DNA of 64,000 bases from Catenaria anguillulae PL171 (Eukaryota; Blastocladiomycota; Blastocladiomycetes; Blastocladiales; Catenariaceae). A model generated the notes under the pieces. That model was not told where the DNA came from. It did not search any database and saw only the letters and a list, made by a program, of their open reading frames with translations. Both the position numbers and the translations under genes were made by a program. The stretch covers positions 1 to 64,000 of the forward strand of contig MCFL01000090.1 in NCBI GenBank assembly GCA_002102555.1, written 5' to 3'. This document shows positions 54,637-64,000 of this stretch, piece by piece (position 1 is the stretch's first letter; the number at the start of each line of letters is the position of its first letter).

Positions 54637-57207
54637 TCACTCCCGATTCTCACCTCCGCAGCTCCCTCTCCCGATTCGCAACTCGCACCCATCGGCCGTA
54701 ATGCTCGCAAGCGTCCCTGCCTTGATTGCCATCCACACCTGCAGCACAAACTGCTTGACGACGGCCTCAGCGTCAAACATAAACTCGACTCGGCGTCGTC
54801 CATCGACATCCCGGATGCCCATCTTGTCCGGCTCAACCGAGCTTGGCAGCGACCCAAGGATGGTACTAAACACAGTCGATGCGGGCGTACTCGGGTCAAT
54901 GCCGCTGATGGAGATATGAAACTGTTTTGCACTTGTTTTGGCTGACGTGGTTGACGCAGCCAACTCGGCCGCGGTCGGCGGTGCTTGCGCGTCGTCACAT
55001 CGATGAGACGGAGACGGCGGATCAGAACCGCAAGCGTTGTCATCCAGCTCCACACTTGCCTCTGGCTGTGGATCCAACGACACATGTGGCTCCTTGGGCT
55101 TCCCAATGTCTAATCTGACTCCTGACAGCGCAACCTTGGCTACACAACCACCCGCATCCTGCTTGATCCACTCGCGGCACCGCTTGGCATCTGCTTCCGT
55201 CACAAACGCCAGCTCAAGCGACCGCACCAGTTCACGACGGTACCCGCCCATTGCGTGAGGCGCAAGGAGTGTTGCACCGGCAATTGTCATGTCTTGAGGG
55301 ACGAGCATGGGAAGGATTCGCGCAAGGTCGAGGTCTGGTCGGAGATTCGACACGTGAAGTCGAAAGTGGTCTGGTGAAGTGTCGGGCAGATTGGCAAATG
55401 AGGACGATGCTATCATATGAAATGACATGGGAGATGCGCGTCAGTCAAGACCAAGTGGGCCAAAAGCCAAGAATATGTCGGAGATCGCACATGTTGGAGG
55501 CGGTACTGGTCCCAGCGGCAACTTGCTCATTGTCACGGCAACCCTGACATTGGGCGGCAAGAGCTTTGCAACGCGTCCGCCGGCCACTGCTTCGGATCGG
55601 ATCCAATCATGCGTTGCTTGCAAATCGTGCTCAGAATCAAAGTCGAAAACAATCGAGCGGCACTGTTCTGACCGGCCAGAGAGCTGCTGGAGCGGTTGGA
55701 TCGACATGTCCGTGGGAATGACGCCTGGCGGGACAAGGGCGGCAAACAGTTCGTCGCTCTTGAGATGATGCAGGAGATTGCCGACGGTAAGCTGAAACCT
55801 TGGAGTGGGCGGATGAGGAGGGGAGGAAGAGGGTGAAAGATGATTTAAAGGCGAGCCAAACGAGGAAAAATCAGATGATAGCGAAGATATCAGGGTTGAA
55901 AGCGAAGAGATGGATGGTGTCGAAGTGGATGCTACGTTGTCAGATGTAGAATCGCATGTGCTTGATGGCGCTGACACAATCGGCGGCAATGGGCGACTGA
56001 TGCTGATTCTGAACGTCGGAACAATCACCTTCGCCACCAAGCCACCAGGGTTGGATCGCTTGAGGATCCACGCCCGGCACGCGATCGCATCAGCTTCGGA
56101 ATGAAATGCCAGCTTGACGTCCCGCCCCTGCGGAGTCTGCTCGGTGTGACCGCGTCCGTTGCTCCCAAGTGCCTTGGGAAAACGGATCGTCGCGCCCGCA
56201 AGAATACAGTGACGAGGCACGATGCTAGCGAGAATCTCGGATTTGCTGAGCGACCCAATCACGTTTCGCACAATGAGCCGCCAGTAGGAATCGTGCGCCT
56301 CGGGTAGGTGAGCGGGACGAGTTGGTGATGGTGAAACAGGGTTTGCGGGCTGGTCTTGACTGGTCACAGCCGGGTCTGACTCGCCATCCTGGTTCAAAAA
56401 CGCTACCCTCTTGCCCTCTGGCATGAGCTCTTCTGGCGCCATTCCCCGAGGTAGAAAGTACACGGTCACGCTTGGGACCACAAACACGCGGTCGAGCAAC
56501 CTGTTTCCGGCCTCCTTGACCCATGCGTGGAATTCCTTGGCCTGCCTTGCCCTTTGGAACGCAAATGTGGCCGAACGAACCATCGTACCGTTTGCACCGA
56601 GCGGCAACGGCTGGTAGAATGTGGCGCCATTGATTGTCGTGTCGGGCGGGCACACTTTGAGAATGTCGGAATCCGACAGGGTTGGGACAAGGTCCGATAC
56701 AAACACGCGGAAGCAGTTGATATCAGCTTCTTGAATGATCGTTGGTGTTGTCAGAGAGACCAATGAAGCGTGAGCGGCGGCAGCTGATGGAGGCTGCTCG
56801 GTCGCGTAATTCTGAGCACCGCCAGGAGCAAGTGGCAAGCATTGAGTGACGGCCGGCGCCGGAGGAGGAAAAGATGCTGCAGGTGAATTAAACGGTAAAG
56901 CCAAAGAAACATGTTCTTGCGTCGTCGCTGATCCAGTCGACCCATTCACCTCATGATGATCGGCCCAGCTGGCCGTGGCGGCCGGTGTGTCATCCGGCAG
57001 TGGAGATGATGAAGGTTCATCGTCCTTCTGCAACTCGTCACCGGCAACCCAGGCAAACCTCAGGTTGAGGTCCAAGATGTTGAGCGCGAGATCGTCGAAG
57101 GCTCTGCGCGCGAGCTTGAGCACACGCTCGAGGTCCGGGCACCGTTGTGTCGGCGGTAGGATCACGAGCACGGGGGATTTCGTGCTTATAATCGAGGTGG
57201 CCAACAT
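54637..57207 (-). CDS. VILPP-family protein O/N (N, alpha, beta, gamma, delta, C)
   Basis: Predicted 842 residues. Exons are 57207-55452 and 55409-54637, joined over a 42-bp intron (GTCTTGACTGAC...GATAG) at phase 1. This is the shortest intron in the window, and a frameshift is the alternative. The start is MLATSIISTKSPVLVILP. Domains: N (PPTQRCPDLERVLKLARRAF); alpha (FRVFVSDLVPTLSDSDILKV); beta with an insert of about nine residues before its third strand (WRLIVRNVIGSLSKSEILAS ... GRDVKLAFHSEADAIACRAW); gamma (FQLTVGNLLHHLKSDELFAA); delta (FRLHVSNLRPDLDLARILPM ... CREWIKQDAGG); and C (HISISGIDPSTPASTVFSTI ... VEFMFDAEAVVKQF). The intron lies in the gamma-delta linker. Confidence 0.72.
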
Positions 57208-57349
57208 TTCGGTTGTGATTTGTGAGTCACAGAGGATTGCATGGGGTCGTTGGAAGTTGCACGATAATAAACATACATGGCAGAGCTGACCGGACAATAC
57301 AATGTATCGATTGATATCCTTCGTAATCGAACACGATCACTGCTCACAC

Positions 57350-57991
57350 GCTCTTATCCCCACTTCAGCTCGGCGCCCTCGGCCGTGATCCCAGCGTACG
57401 TCCCGGCCTTGATCCGTATCCACACTTGCCTCGCAAACTGCTTGGCCTCTGCCTCTGTACGTACCAAATGTGAACAATGAAACCCCTCGCCGCCCGTTCT
57501 CATGCCGGACGCCCACGCGCAGGTTCAACAGGGCTCGACCAGGATCCAAAAATGGGGCCGAAAACTGCGGCAACAGACTGCGTCGGTTCGATGCCGTCGA
57601 TGGAAACGTCATGTTCTGGTTCTTGCGTCCGGTCCGGCGAACAGCGCGACGAGGGCGAGCCTAGCGAAGCTTCCGTTGAGTACGTTCGTGATGAATCGTC
57701 TGCGCTGAGCGTGGGAGAGAACGGCGAAAGTGAGAATAGCGGCGAGTAAGGCCGGATCAGTAGCTTGAACATGGAAGGGGCGGGTTCGTTTGTGCGTTTG
57801 TGTCGAGTGGGATAGAACGCGGCATATGGTGCAAAAAATCTTCGCTTGCTTCCAGCCTTTCAGGCGACTGCCTCCACGGCACAGTTCGCCGACCTGTCCA
57901 TCTTACGAGGGCACTGGTGTCAGGGCGGCAGGATCACGAGCACGGGCGACTTTGATGAGGCAGCCAGTGGACCGGAGGCGGTGGCGGTCAT
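57350..57991 (-). pseudogene. VILPP deletion relic (start plus broken C domain)
   Basis: From the ATG at 57991 the minus strand reads MTATASGPLAASSKSPVL then VILPP and a stop, with a faint continuation of the N domain. About 300 bp further on is a decayed C domain. It reads HDVSIDGIEPTQSVAAVFGP ... SPVEPARG in one frame, then ENGRRGVSLFTFGTY- and AELKWG-like sequence in other frames, down to about 57350. All modules in between are missing. This is the same kind of internal deletion as at 45.3-45.5 kb, but older. Confidence 0.7.
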
Positions 57992-58289
57992 GGTGTGTGA
58001 ACGTTGGGTCTACAGGGTCAAAGCCAAAGAGGCATCGATCAATACTGTTTTCATGGGGTGATGCCGCGGGAATACGTTGCCTGGCGTCCTTTCACTTTTT
58101 TATTGCCATACCCCTCTCATGAATGCAAATCGATGTCGAACATTGATCCCGATCGATCGGCGAACCCTGATGGCCGTGTCCATGACAAGTCCACTGGATG
58201 TCCAACCGCTACACCTCGGTTCCCGTGCAACGGCCACAGTCTGAAAGCAGATGATCACGCTCAAAAATCTTAAACATCTATACAAATGA
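57992..58289. other. Spacer
   Basis: A 298-bp spacer between the relic and VILPP gene R/Q. No gene is seen. Confidence 0.4.
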
Positions 58290-61200
58290 CTACACACTCC
58301 CCCTGCCAATCCTCAACTCTGCTCCCTCGGCCGCAACACTGGCAAACACGCCATCCTGGATCGCGATCCACGCCTGCAACACAAACTGCTTGGCATCCGA
58401 CTCTGAATCAAACACAAACTCTGCCCCGCGTTGGCCTTCCATGTTCCTGATTCCCATGCGTGCTGGCTCAGCAGCCGGGCCAGTGAGCGCGCCAAGAATG
58501 GTACCAAAAACAGTTGACACGGGCTTCACCGGATCAATCCCGTTGATGCAAATGCGGAACTGCTTGGATTTCGTGACCGTCGAGGAAGACGAGTGAGTCG
58601 TGGACTCGCCAGTCGACGAGGCCGCCGTAGTCGTTGATGCGAGCGAGGGCGAACGCAACTGTGCCTGGTCGACAGACGGCGACCTTTGAGGGGTGGCTGG
58701 ATGATGCACGCCAGCTTGCTCATCGGAAAGCAAAGCATACGGATTTCCCACCAGCGCAGGGTTGCGAGGCTCGGATGGGCCCGGGTCAGATACCATGGGA
58801 TCCATGGGATTGCCAACGACAATCTTTGCACCGGGCAACACCACCTTGGCCACGGTGCCGCCCATGTCCTTTTTGATCCATTCTTGGCACCGCTTTGCGT
58901 CGGATTCGGTCATGAACGCAAACTTGAGGGAACGCACGAGCTCACGGCGGGATCCGCCCATGGGTCGCGGAGAGAAGAGGGATGCACCAACAAGCTTCAC
59001 GTCGCGCGGTACCAAGACGGAAACGATTTGCGCGAGCTCGAGATCGGGTTTCAAGTTTGATACGTGAAGACGGTAGCGATCTGGAGATGCTTCGGGCAAA
59101 GAAGTTGAGGATGCGACGTTGAGCGGCGTGAAGTGTGCAGGTGAAGCAATGGGCTTGGTCAAAGTTGAGTTCTGTTGAGGTACATCCTCCGTTGGATCCA
59201 CGGCCCCAGGTTTGCACATATTGCACACGAGCTTGACTCCAGGCAAAAACAGTCGACCAAGTCGCCCACCAGGAACAGCTTGTGCACGGACCCAGTTGTG
59301 CGCTGCTTCAAGTTGCTGCTCGGATTCATATGCAAACGTGACATAGAGAACAAGCTCTGGGCGGCCAGAGAGCTGCACAGGTGGTCGAACCGTCATGCCC
59401 ACAGGCAACATGCCGGGTGGAATGAGGGCGGCCTCGAGCTGAGCCTTGGTAAGATGTTCGAGCAAGTTGCCAACAATGAGACGGTAAGGGGCAAGTGCGT
59501 CGACTTCAGGGAGGTTGCTCGTGCTCGGGCCAGTCGACGGAGACGGGTCTGGGCTTGGGCCGGGCGCAGATTTGATGGGAAACAGAGCTATACCGACAGC
59601 TGAGTGTGAGAAGCCTGGTCAAAAAGTGAGTAGCGGAACACAAGATGAGAAACGTGCGACTCGATCCCGCAGCGGGTTTGTAAACACACGCAATAATCTT
59701 TACGTTAGGCGGCATCAACTTGGCCACACAGCCGCCAGGAACCGCCTCGGCGCGAATCCAATCATGCGTCACTTGTACGTCTCGCTCGGAAGAAAACTCA
59801 AACAAGACAAAACTGCACTTTTCCGTTCGACCCGAGAGTTGCTCCTGCGGCATGAGCGACATGCCGACAGGCGAAATGCCTGGCGGAATCAAACCGGCGA
59901 GCATTTCCTCTTTTGAGAGGTGTTCATTGAGGTTGCCCACCCTGAGACGATATGGAGCGGTCGAGTCGGCTTGGCGCAAGTTGGTAGCAAGCAGCTGGGA
60001 CAAAGTGAGTTGAATTGGAGACGCAGTTGCCGCGGCAGTTTTTGACGAGGTATCGACGGCTTGAGCTTGTGCAGCAGTGCCCGAAACGATCATTGGTCGA
60101 CACGGTACCGGCAGAGCAATCTTGCCCGTTGGGATCACAATCCTGGCAACCCACCCACCTGGCTCGGCCTGCTTTTTGATCCACGCATGACACGCACTCG
60201 CATCCACCTCGGACTGGAACGCCAACTTGATATCCCGCACGATTTCAGGCCGCCCGTCGCCAAGCGGCTTGGGATCCCGAATCGTTGCACCTGCAAGTGT
60301 AATGCCTTGAGGAACAATGTTGGCGAGGATCTGCTTCTTGGTCAACGATCCAATGAGGTTTCCAACAATGAAGCGCCAGCAACCGTCGTCGGCCTCGGGC
60401 AAGTCGTCCGGCACTCCAGAAGTTCGCGGGACCACCGTCAACGATGCTGCATCCAATGCAAAGGGCAGGTCCGCATCGCTACCGTAAAACGCTGCCTTTT
60501 TCTTGTCATCCATCATGTCCTCGGGTGACATGCCTTGAGCAAGAAAGTACGTCGACACCACCTTTGCGGCGGCCTTGCCTGTCAGTAGCCCTGTCGACGT
60601 TGCCTGCTTGATCCAATCCAAATACTCTTTTGCATGTTTTGCCTTGGCAAACGCCAACGTGGCCGATCGGACCAGCGACTTTTTCGGCCCAATCGGGCGT
60701 GCCGGATGAAACGTAGCGCCAATGATTTTGATGTCGTCGGGGCATATGGTAAAGATTTCGGCATCCGTCAAGGTCGGCGACAGGTCAGTTAGAAACACTC
60801 GGAAGCAGGTGAGTTCGGCTTCCTTGATGCGCACTTTCCCGGCAGACGCACAGGCAGGAGCCGGCGTCGGCACAGGCACGGGCACTGGTGGAGATTGATG
60901 CAATACAGGCACTGGCTTGAGCGATTCGGTGGCCGCGGGATACGACACGGACGAGTTAGGCAAAGACAAGTTCGGGGCCGGATGTGCGTCGATTCGAGGG
61001 GTTGGAATAGCTGGCATGGCCGACATGACCGGCAGTGGTTCGACGGCCGGGTTCGAATTCGACGGTGGTGTAACGGCATCATCGACAAGCTCATCGCCCG
61101 ACACCCACGCAAACCTCAGGTTGAGGTCCAAAATGTTGAGAGATAGGTCGTCAAAGGCCTTGCGCGCAAGCTTGAGCACACGGTCCAAGTCGGGGTACTT

Positions 61201-61380
61201 GTGCGTGGGCGGCAATATCACGAGCACGGGAGATTTGGTCGTGGTGGCGGCGAGCGAGCTGGCAGCGGCGTGGCCATGGCCGAGACTGGAGCTGGGGCTA
61301 CTCCAGGCGAGGTGCTGAGGCCACATGGTCCCATTTGCCTCTTGCGCAGAATCCGCGATTGCTTGATAGTATGAATGCAT
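58290..61380 (-). CDS. VILPP-family protein R/Q (five modules, gamma duplicated)
   Basis: I model one gene of about 1014 residues. A first exon from 61380 is joined to a second that ends at 58290. The intron lies within about 59560-59670. The joint that fits phase best is 59615-59660, but its donor is weak, so its edges are uncertain. The start MHSYYQAIADSAQEANG adds about 48 residues before the N domain (SPVLVILPPTHKYPDLDRVL). Domains: alpha (FRVFLTDLSPTLTDAEIFTI); beta (WRFIVGNLIGSLTKKQILAN); gamma (YRLRVGNLNEHLSKEEMLAG); a second gamma (YRLIVGNLLEHLTKAQLEAA); delta (YRLHVSNLKPDLELAQIVSV ... NPMDPM); and C (FRICINGIDPVKPVSTVFGT ... AEFVFDSESDAKQF). The intron separates the two gammas. Confidence 0.7.
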
Positions 61381-61794
61381 GAAGAAAGACCAGGTGTTTG
61401 GCGCACAACGGTCCAGCGGAGCGAATCTTGAGCAAGTCGGCGGCCGCGGGTCCTTCTGCCACGCATCCGCGTCATCGCGCGGCGACCGGCGACGTCGGCG
61501 GAAGTGGCGGTGGCGAGATCATCATTGTGGCATTGACGCGTTTTGTCCACATCTTGTCCACCCCAACCACTGGCAGGGGTACTAAACTGTCTGCTATGAG
61601 CAATGAAATGGAATCGATAAGTGAATACGGCAATCGGGACACGACAGTGACGGCGGATTTTTGCTCCACATGCTTGCCACGCAATACGCAATGAAAACAT
61701 CCGTTTCCGAACTGACCGAATCTATTGAGGCATTAAAAATCCACTGGCAAAGATCATTCACACACCAAAACCACAACGCCAGCACGAGCGAACA
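61381..61794. other. Spacer between VILPP genes R/Q and S
   Basis: A 414-bp spacer with no supported gene. It should carry the R/Q promoter next to 61380. Confidence 0.45.
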
Positions 61795-63645
61795 CTATTC
61801 CATTGGCGCCATGGGATTGCCCACCGTGACCTTTGCCCCCTTGACGACAATCCTGGCCACCGCGCCGGTTTGATCCTTCTTGATCCAATCAACACACTTT
61901 TTCGCCTCCATTTCCGTGGCAAATGCCAGCTTGAGCGACCGCACAAGCACGTCGCGCTTGGACCCGGACAGCGGCCGCGGCGTAAACATGGACACGCCCA
62001 GCACCGTGACGCCCTTTGGCGGCACTAACGCGGCCAGAATTTGCGGCACATCGACTGTTGGGAGCAGGTTGGAGATGTGCAAACGGAATGCCGACGGCGA
62101 TGCTTCTGGGAAATCCGACGAACCCGCGGCCGCGGCCGCGGCTGCGGGTGCACTGTGTGCCACAGGTCCCGGCACGGCCAGAGTCGGAGCAACAGGCGCC
62201 TTGACCTTGACTGGCGGTGCCACGCCAGACATGCTCACGACCAGCTTAGTCCTCGGTGCAATCATGTCGGGAACCCTGCCGCGTTGCTCCTTGACGTGCT
62301 CGTGCACTTGGTCCATGTCGTCCTTTGTCGCAAACTCGAGCAGCACGCGCCGCACACTGTCCTCGCGCCCAACGAGTTGTTGCAAAGGTGCCAGCGTCAA
62401 GCCAACGGGACGGATGCCGCGCGGGAGGAGGCCAGACAGAAGTTGCGATGGGGTTATGTCTGGGAGTAGGTTGCCAATCGTAACCCTGTAGGCGGCCTTG
62501 GGATTGGCTTCGGGCAGTGGCGAGGAAGCAGCTGGATCAGGCGTGTTCGCCGAGACGGAGGATGGGCGAGGGATGGACGTGGGTGTGGGCGTCGCCGTGG
62601 GAGACGGGCGATACATGGGCGCAAACGGGTTGAGTGGACTGCGGCTGCTCGTCACAGATGCCTGATCGGCAACAACGGCAATGGGTGCCTGCACAACGGG
62701 CACTGACTCGTTCACGGTCGTCGGCGGCGACTGCAGCGTTGCGCCCGCAGAAGGTCGGATCAGGTTTCCAACATGCACCTTAGTTCCTGGCGCAACCATG
62801 CCGTACACCACGCCGCCCTTTTCTGCCTCTTGCTTGACCCACGCGTGGCACGCATGCGCGTCGTCTTCGTCCGCAAACGCCAACTTGACATAGCGCACGA
62901 GTGGGCCAGACTTTCCTGGCCCGGCGGGCACGGGCGAGTGGAATGTGGCGCCCGTGAGCGAAACGCCGCGCGGCACAATGGTGGCGAGGATTTCGGCGGA
63001 AGAAAGTGTGCCGTTGAGATTGCCCACAATCAGGCGCCAGTTTGCCGGGTGGGCGTCGGGCAATGGTCCGGACGGCACGAGTGTCGAAGCGGCGGCGGCG
63101 ACGGGTTGAGCAGGCTGGCGAGTCGGAGGGGTCCAATCGTCGGTTGTTTGGTCCTTTGAGGAAGCAACACTGGTGGGTCTGGCAGGTGAAGGCTGCGGGG
63201 TCGGGTGAATCGTGTGTTGCATCACGACCGCGGGGGCGGCGGTGGCAGAGCCGGATTGAGCGGCGATGTCGGTAACACGAGGATGGTCTTGCGGGTGCGT
63301 GTGCCCATTCTGGTTTTGCACTGCCCACGGGTCATGGTTGTGGTCGTTGGCGGGTTGTTGAGGTGGCTCTTGCAGCGAGGCCGTCGCCATCTTGGAGGAA
63401 CAAGTTTCGGCTTGGCCATGGCCGTGCCCATCGGCAGCGGCGTCGGCGGCGTCGGCAGGCAGCAGCTCAAGGCTCGATACGGTCTCAAACTGGACATTGA
63501 GGTCGGCAATGGACAGGGACACATTGCCAAAAGCCTTGCGGGCGAGGCCGAGGACCTTACCGAGGTCGGCACACTTGTGGGCCGGCGGCAGGACGACGAG
63601 CACGGGCGACTTGAGAGGGGTCATGGTCATGGTCATGGCTGGCAT
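61795..63645 (-). CDS. VILPP-family protein S (N, beta, gamma, delta; no C domain)
   Basis: Single-exon gene for 616 residues from the ATG at 63645 (MPAMTMTMTPLKSPVLVV). The open frame upstream has no support. Domains: N (PVLVVLPPAHKCADLGKVLG ... LNVQFETVSSLELL, somewhat divergent); a long polar linker; beta (WRLIVGNLNGTLSSAEILAT ... CHAWVKQEAEKGG); gamma (YRVTIGNLLPDITPSQLLSG ... with EHVKEQ in place of HDWIK); and delta (FRLHISNLLPTVDVPQILAA ... CVDWIKKDQTGAVARIVV). It ends NPMAPME at a stop after delta, as gene L does. L and S therefore form a sub-type without alpha and without the C domain. An Ala run (GCGGCCGCGGCCGCGG) lies in the linker before delta. Confidence 0.8.
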   Translation of the reverse strand: MPAMTMTMTPLKSPVLVVLPPAHKCADLGKVLGLARKAFGNVSLSIADLNVQFETVSSLELLPADAADAAADGHGHGQAETCSSKMATASLQEPPQQPANDHNHDPWAVQNQNGHTHPQDHPRVTDIAAQSGSATAAPAVVMQHTIHPTPQPSPARPTSVASSKDQTTDDWTPPTRQPAQPVAAAASTLVPSGPLPDAHPANWRLIVGNLNGTLSSAEILATIVPRGVSLTGATFHSPVPAGPGKSGPLVRYVKLAFADEDDAHACHAWVKQEAEKGGVVYGMVAPGTKVHVGNLIRPSAGATLQSPPTTVNESVPVVQAPIAVVADQASVTSSRSPLNPFAPMYRPSPTATPTPTSIPRPSSVSANTPDPAASSPLPEANPKAAYRVTIGNLLPDITPSQLLSGLLPRGIRPVGLTLAPLQQLVGREDSVRRVLLEFATKDDMDQVHEHVKEQRGRVPDMIAPRTKLVVSMSGVAPPVKVKAPVAPTLAVPGPVAHSAPAAAAAAAGSSDFPEASPSAFRLHISNLLPTVDVPQILAALVPPKGVTVLGVSMFTPRPLSGSKRDVLVRSLKLAFATEMEAKKCVDWIKKDQTGAVARIVVKGAKVTVGNPMAPME

Positions 63646-64000
63646 GTGGTGGCCAGTGGTGGTTGAGCATCTTATCGTAGCTTGCGGTATCGTAAATAAT
63701 GGCCGTCGTAATGGCTGTCGTAATGGTGTCTCGCAGTCTCGCAGTCTCTGCTGCCCAGCTCCACTGTGATCAGTTTTTCTGATCCTGATCGGATTAGATC
63801 GGCGGCCTTCGTTGGTTTGCTTGTTGACAGCAGACACCCACGCGCCCAGCTCCAGTGCTGCAAACATGGACATTGTATTTACTCTGTTGCCGTTTGGGCG
63901 GTCGAGATTGATCCCTTATAAGACGACCAGCGGTTCATGGACATTACAAGCGCCGCCGGGCACATAAGTATTTGTGCTGGACTGGATTGTGGTCAATGTT
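63646..64000. other. Right-edge intergenic sequence
   Basis: 355 bp upstream of VILPP gene S. It contains direct near-repeats (GTAATGGCTGTC / GTAATGGTGTCTC; TCTCGCAGTCTCGCAG) at about 63708-63750 and probably holds the S promoter. No gene is seen before the window ends. Confidence 0.4.

Noticed and set aside
54279-55106. Upstream extension of VILPP gene M by 276 codons
   Set aside because: It is the antisense/alternate frame of gene O/N. The conserved start context and N domain place the start at 54278.
26156-63645. Array as a polyketide- or NRPS-type modular enzyme cluster
   Set aside because: No catalytic motifs. Modules are about 85 residues with RRM-like strands and no carrier or condensation signatures.
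26156-63645. Array as retroelement-derived genes
   Set aside because: No reverse transcriptase, integrase or Gag zinc knuckle, and no long terminal repeats were seen near the genes.

Overview
This is a eukaryotic nuclear window. Genes carry short GT-AG introns (about 42-115 bp), there are no operons, and coding density is high for a eukaryote. Two genes look like flagellar-axoneme proteins (CFAP99-like, and an LRRC43-like leucine-rich repeat protein), and there are many ankyrin-like proteins with 'VLEWW/VLDWW' repeats. I infer a zoosporic fungus, most likely a blastocladiomycete (Allomyces/Catenaria type). The species is not proven by anything I can see.

Layout. 0-26 kb is a mixed region. 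In order it holds an LRR gene (-), a small secreted Cys-containing protein (-), a weak eIF4E-like relic (-), a membrane RING-H2 gene (+), a WW-ankyrin gene (-), an eight-exon secreted ricin-B-type lectin (+), a second WW-ankyrin gene (-), a second membrane RING-H2 gene (+), a CFAP99-like gene (-), an M1 zinc aminopeptidase (+), and two damaged WW-ankyrin copies (+). I rebuilt exons by joining GT-AG introns so that reading phase and protein motifs agree.

26-64 kb is dominated by one expanded gene family that I do not recognise from any named family. I call it the VILPP family after its N-terminal motif. Eleven members can be read. A typical member has an N-terminal domain of about 50 residues (PVLVILPPTHKCPDL ... 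LRFAWVSGDEL), then one to five modules of about 85 residues, then a C-terminal domain of about 85 residues. The modules look RRM-like: xLxVxNL first strand, a helix, a GATFYPPRPLG-type second strand, a VRSxxFAF third strand, a CxxWIK helix and a short last strand. Modules fall into types (alpha, beta, gamma, delta) in nearly fixed order, with Pro/Ala/Ser linkers between them. Members differ by gain or loss of modules. Three broken copies (about 40.9-41.7, 45.3-45.5 and 57.35-58.0 kb) are deletion or inversion derivatives. The intact members left of 41 kb are on +, and those right of it are on -. The broken inverted copy sits exactly at this switch. Two further WW-ankyrin genes (31.3-35.6 kb, -) are embedded in the array.

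Functional links are inference. The WW-ankyrin proteins start with a degenerate F-box-like segment and lie beside RING-H2 genes, so a ubiquitin connection is conceivable. The VILPP proteins look like multi-domain RNA- or protein-binding scaffolds. Nothing in the sequence fixes their substrate.
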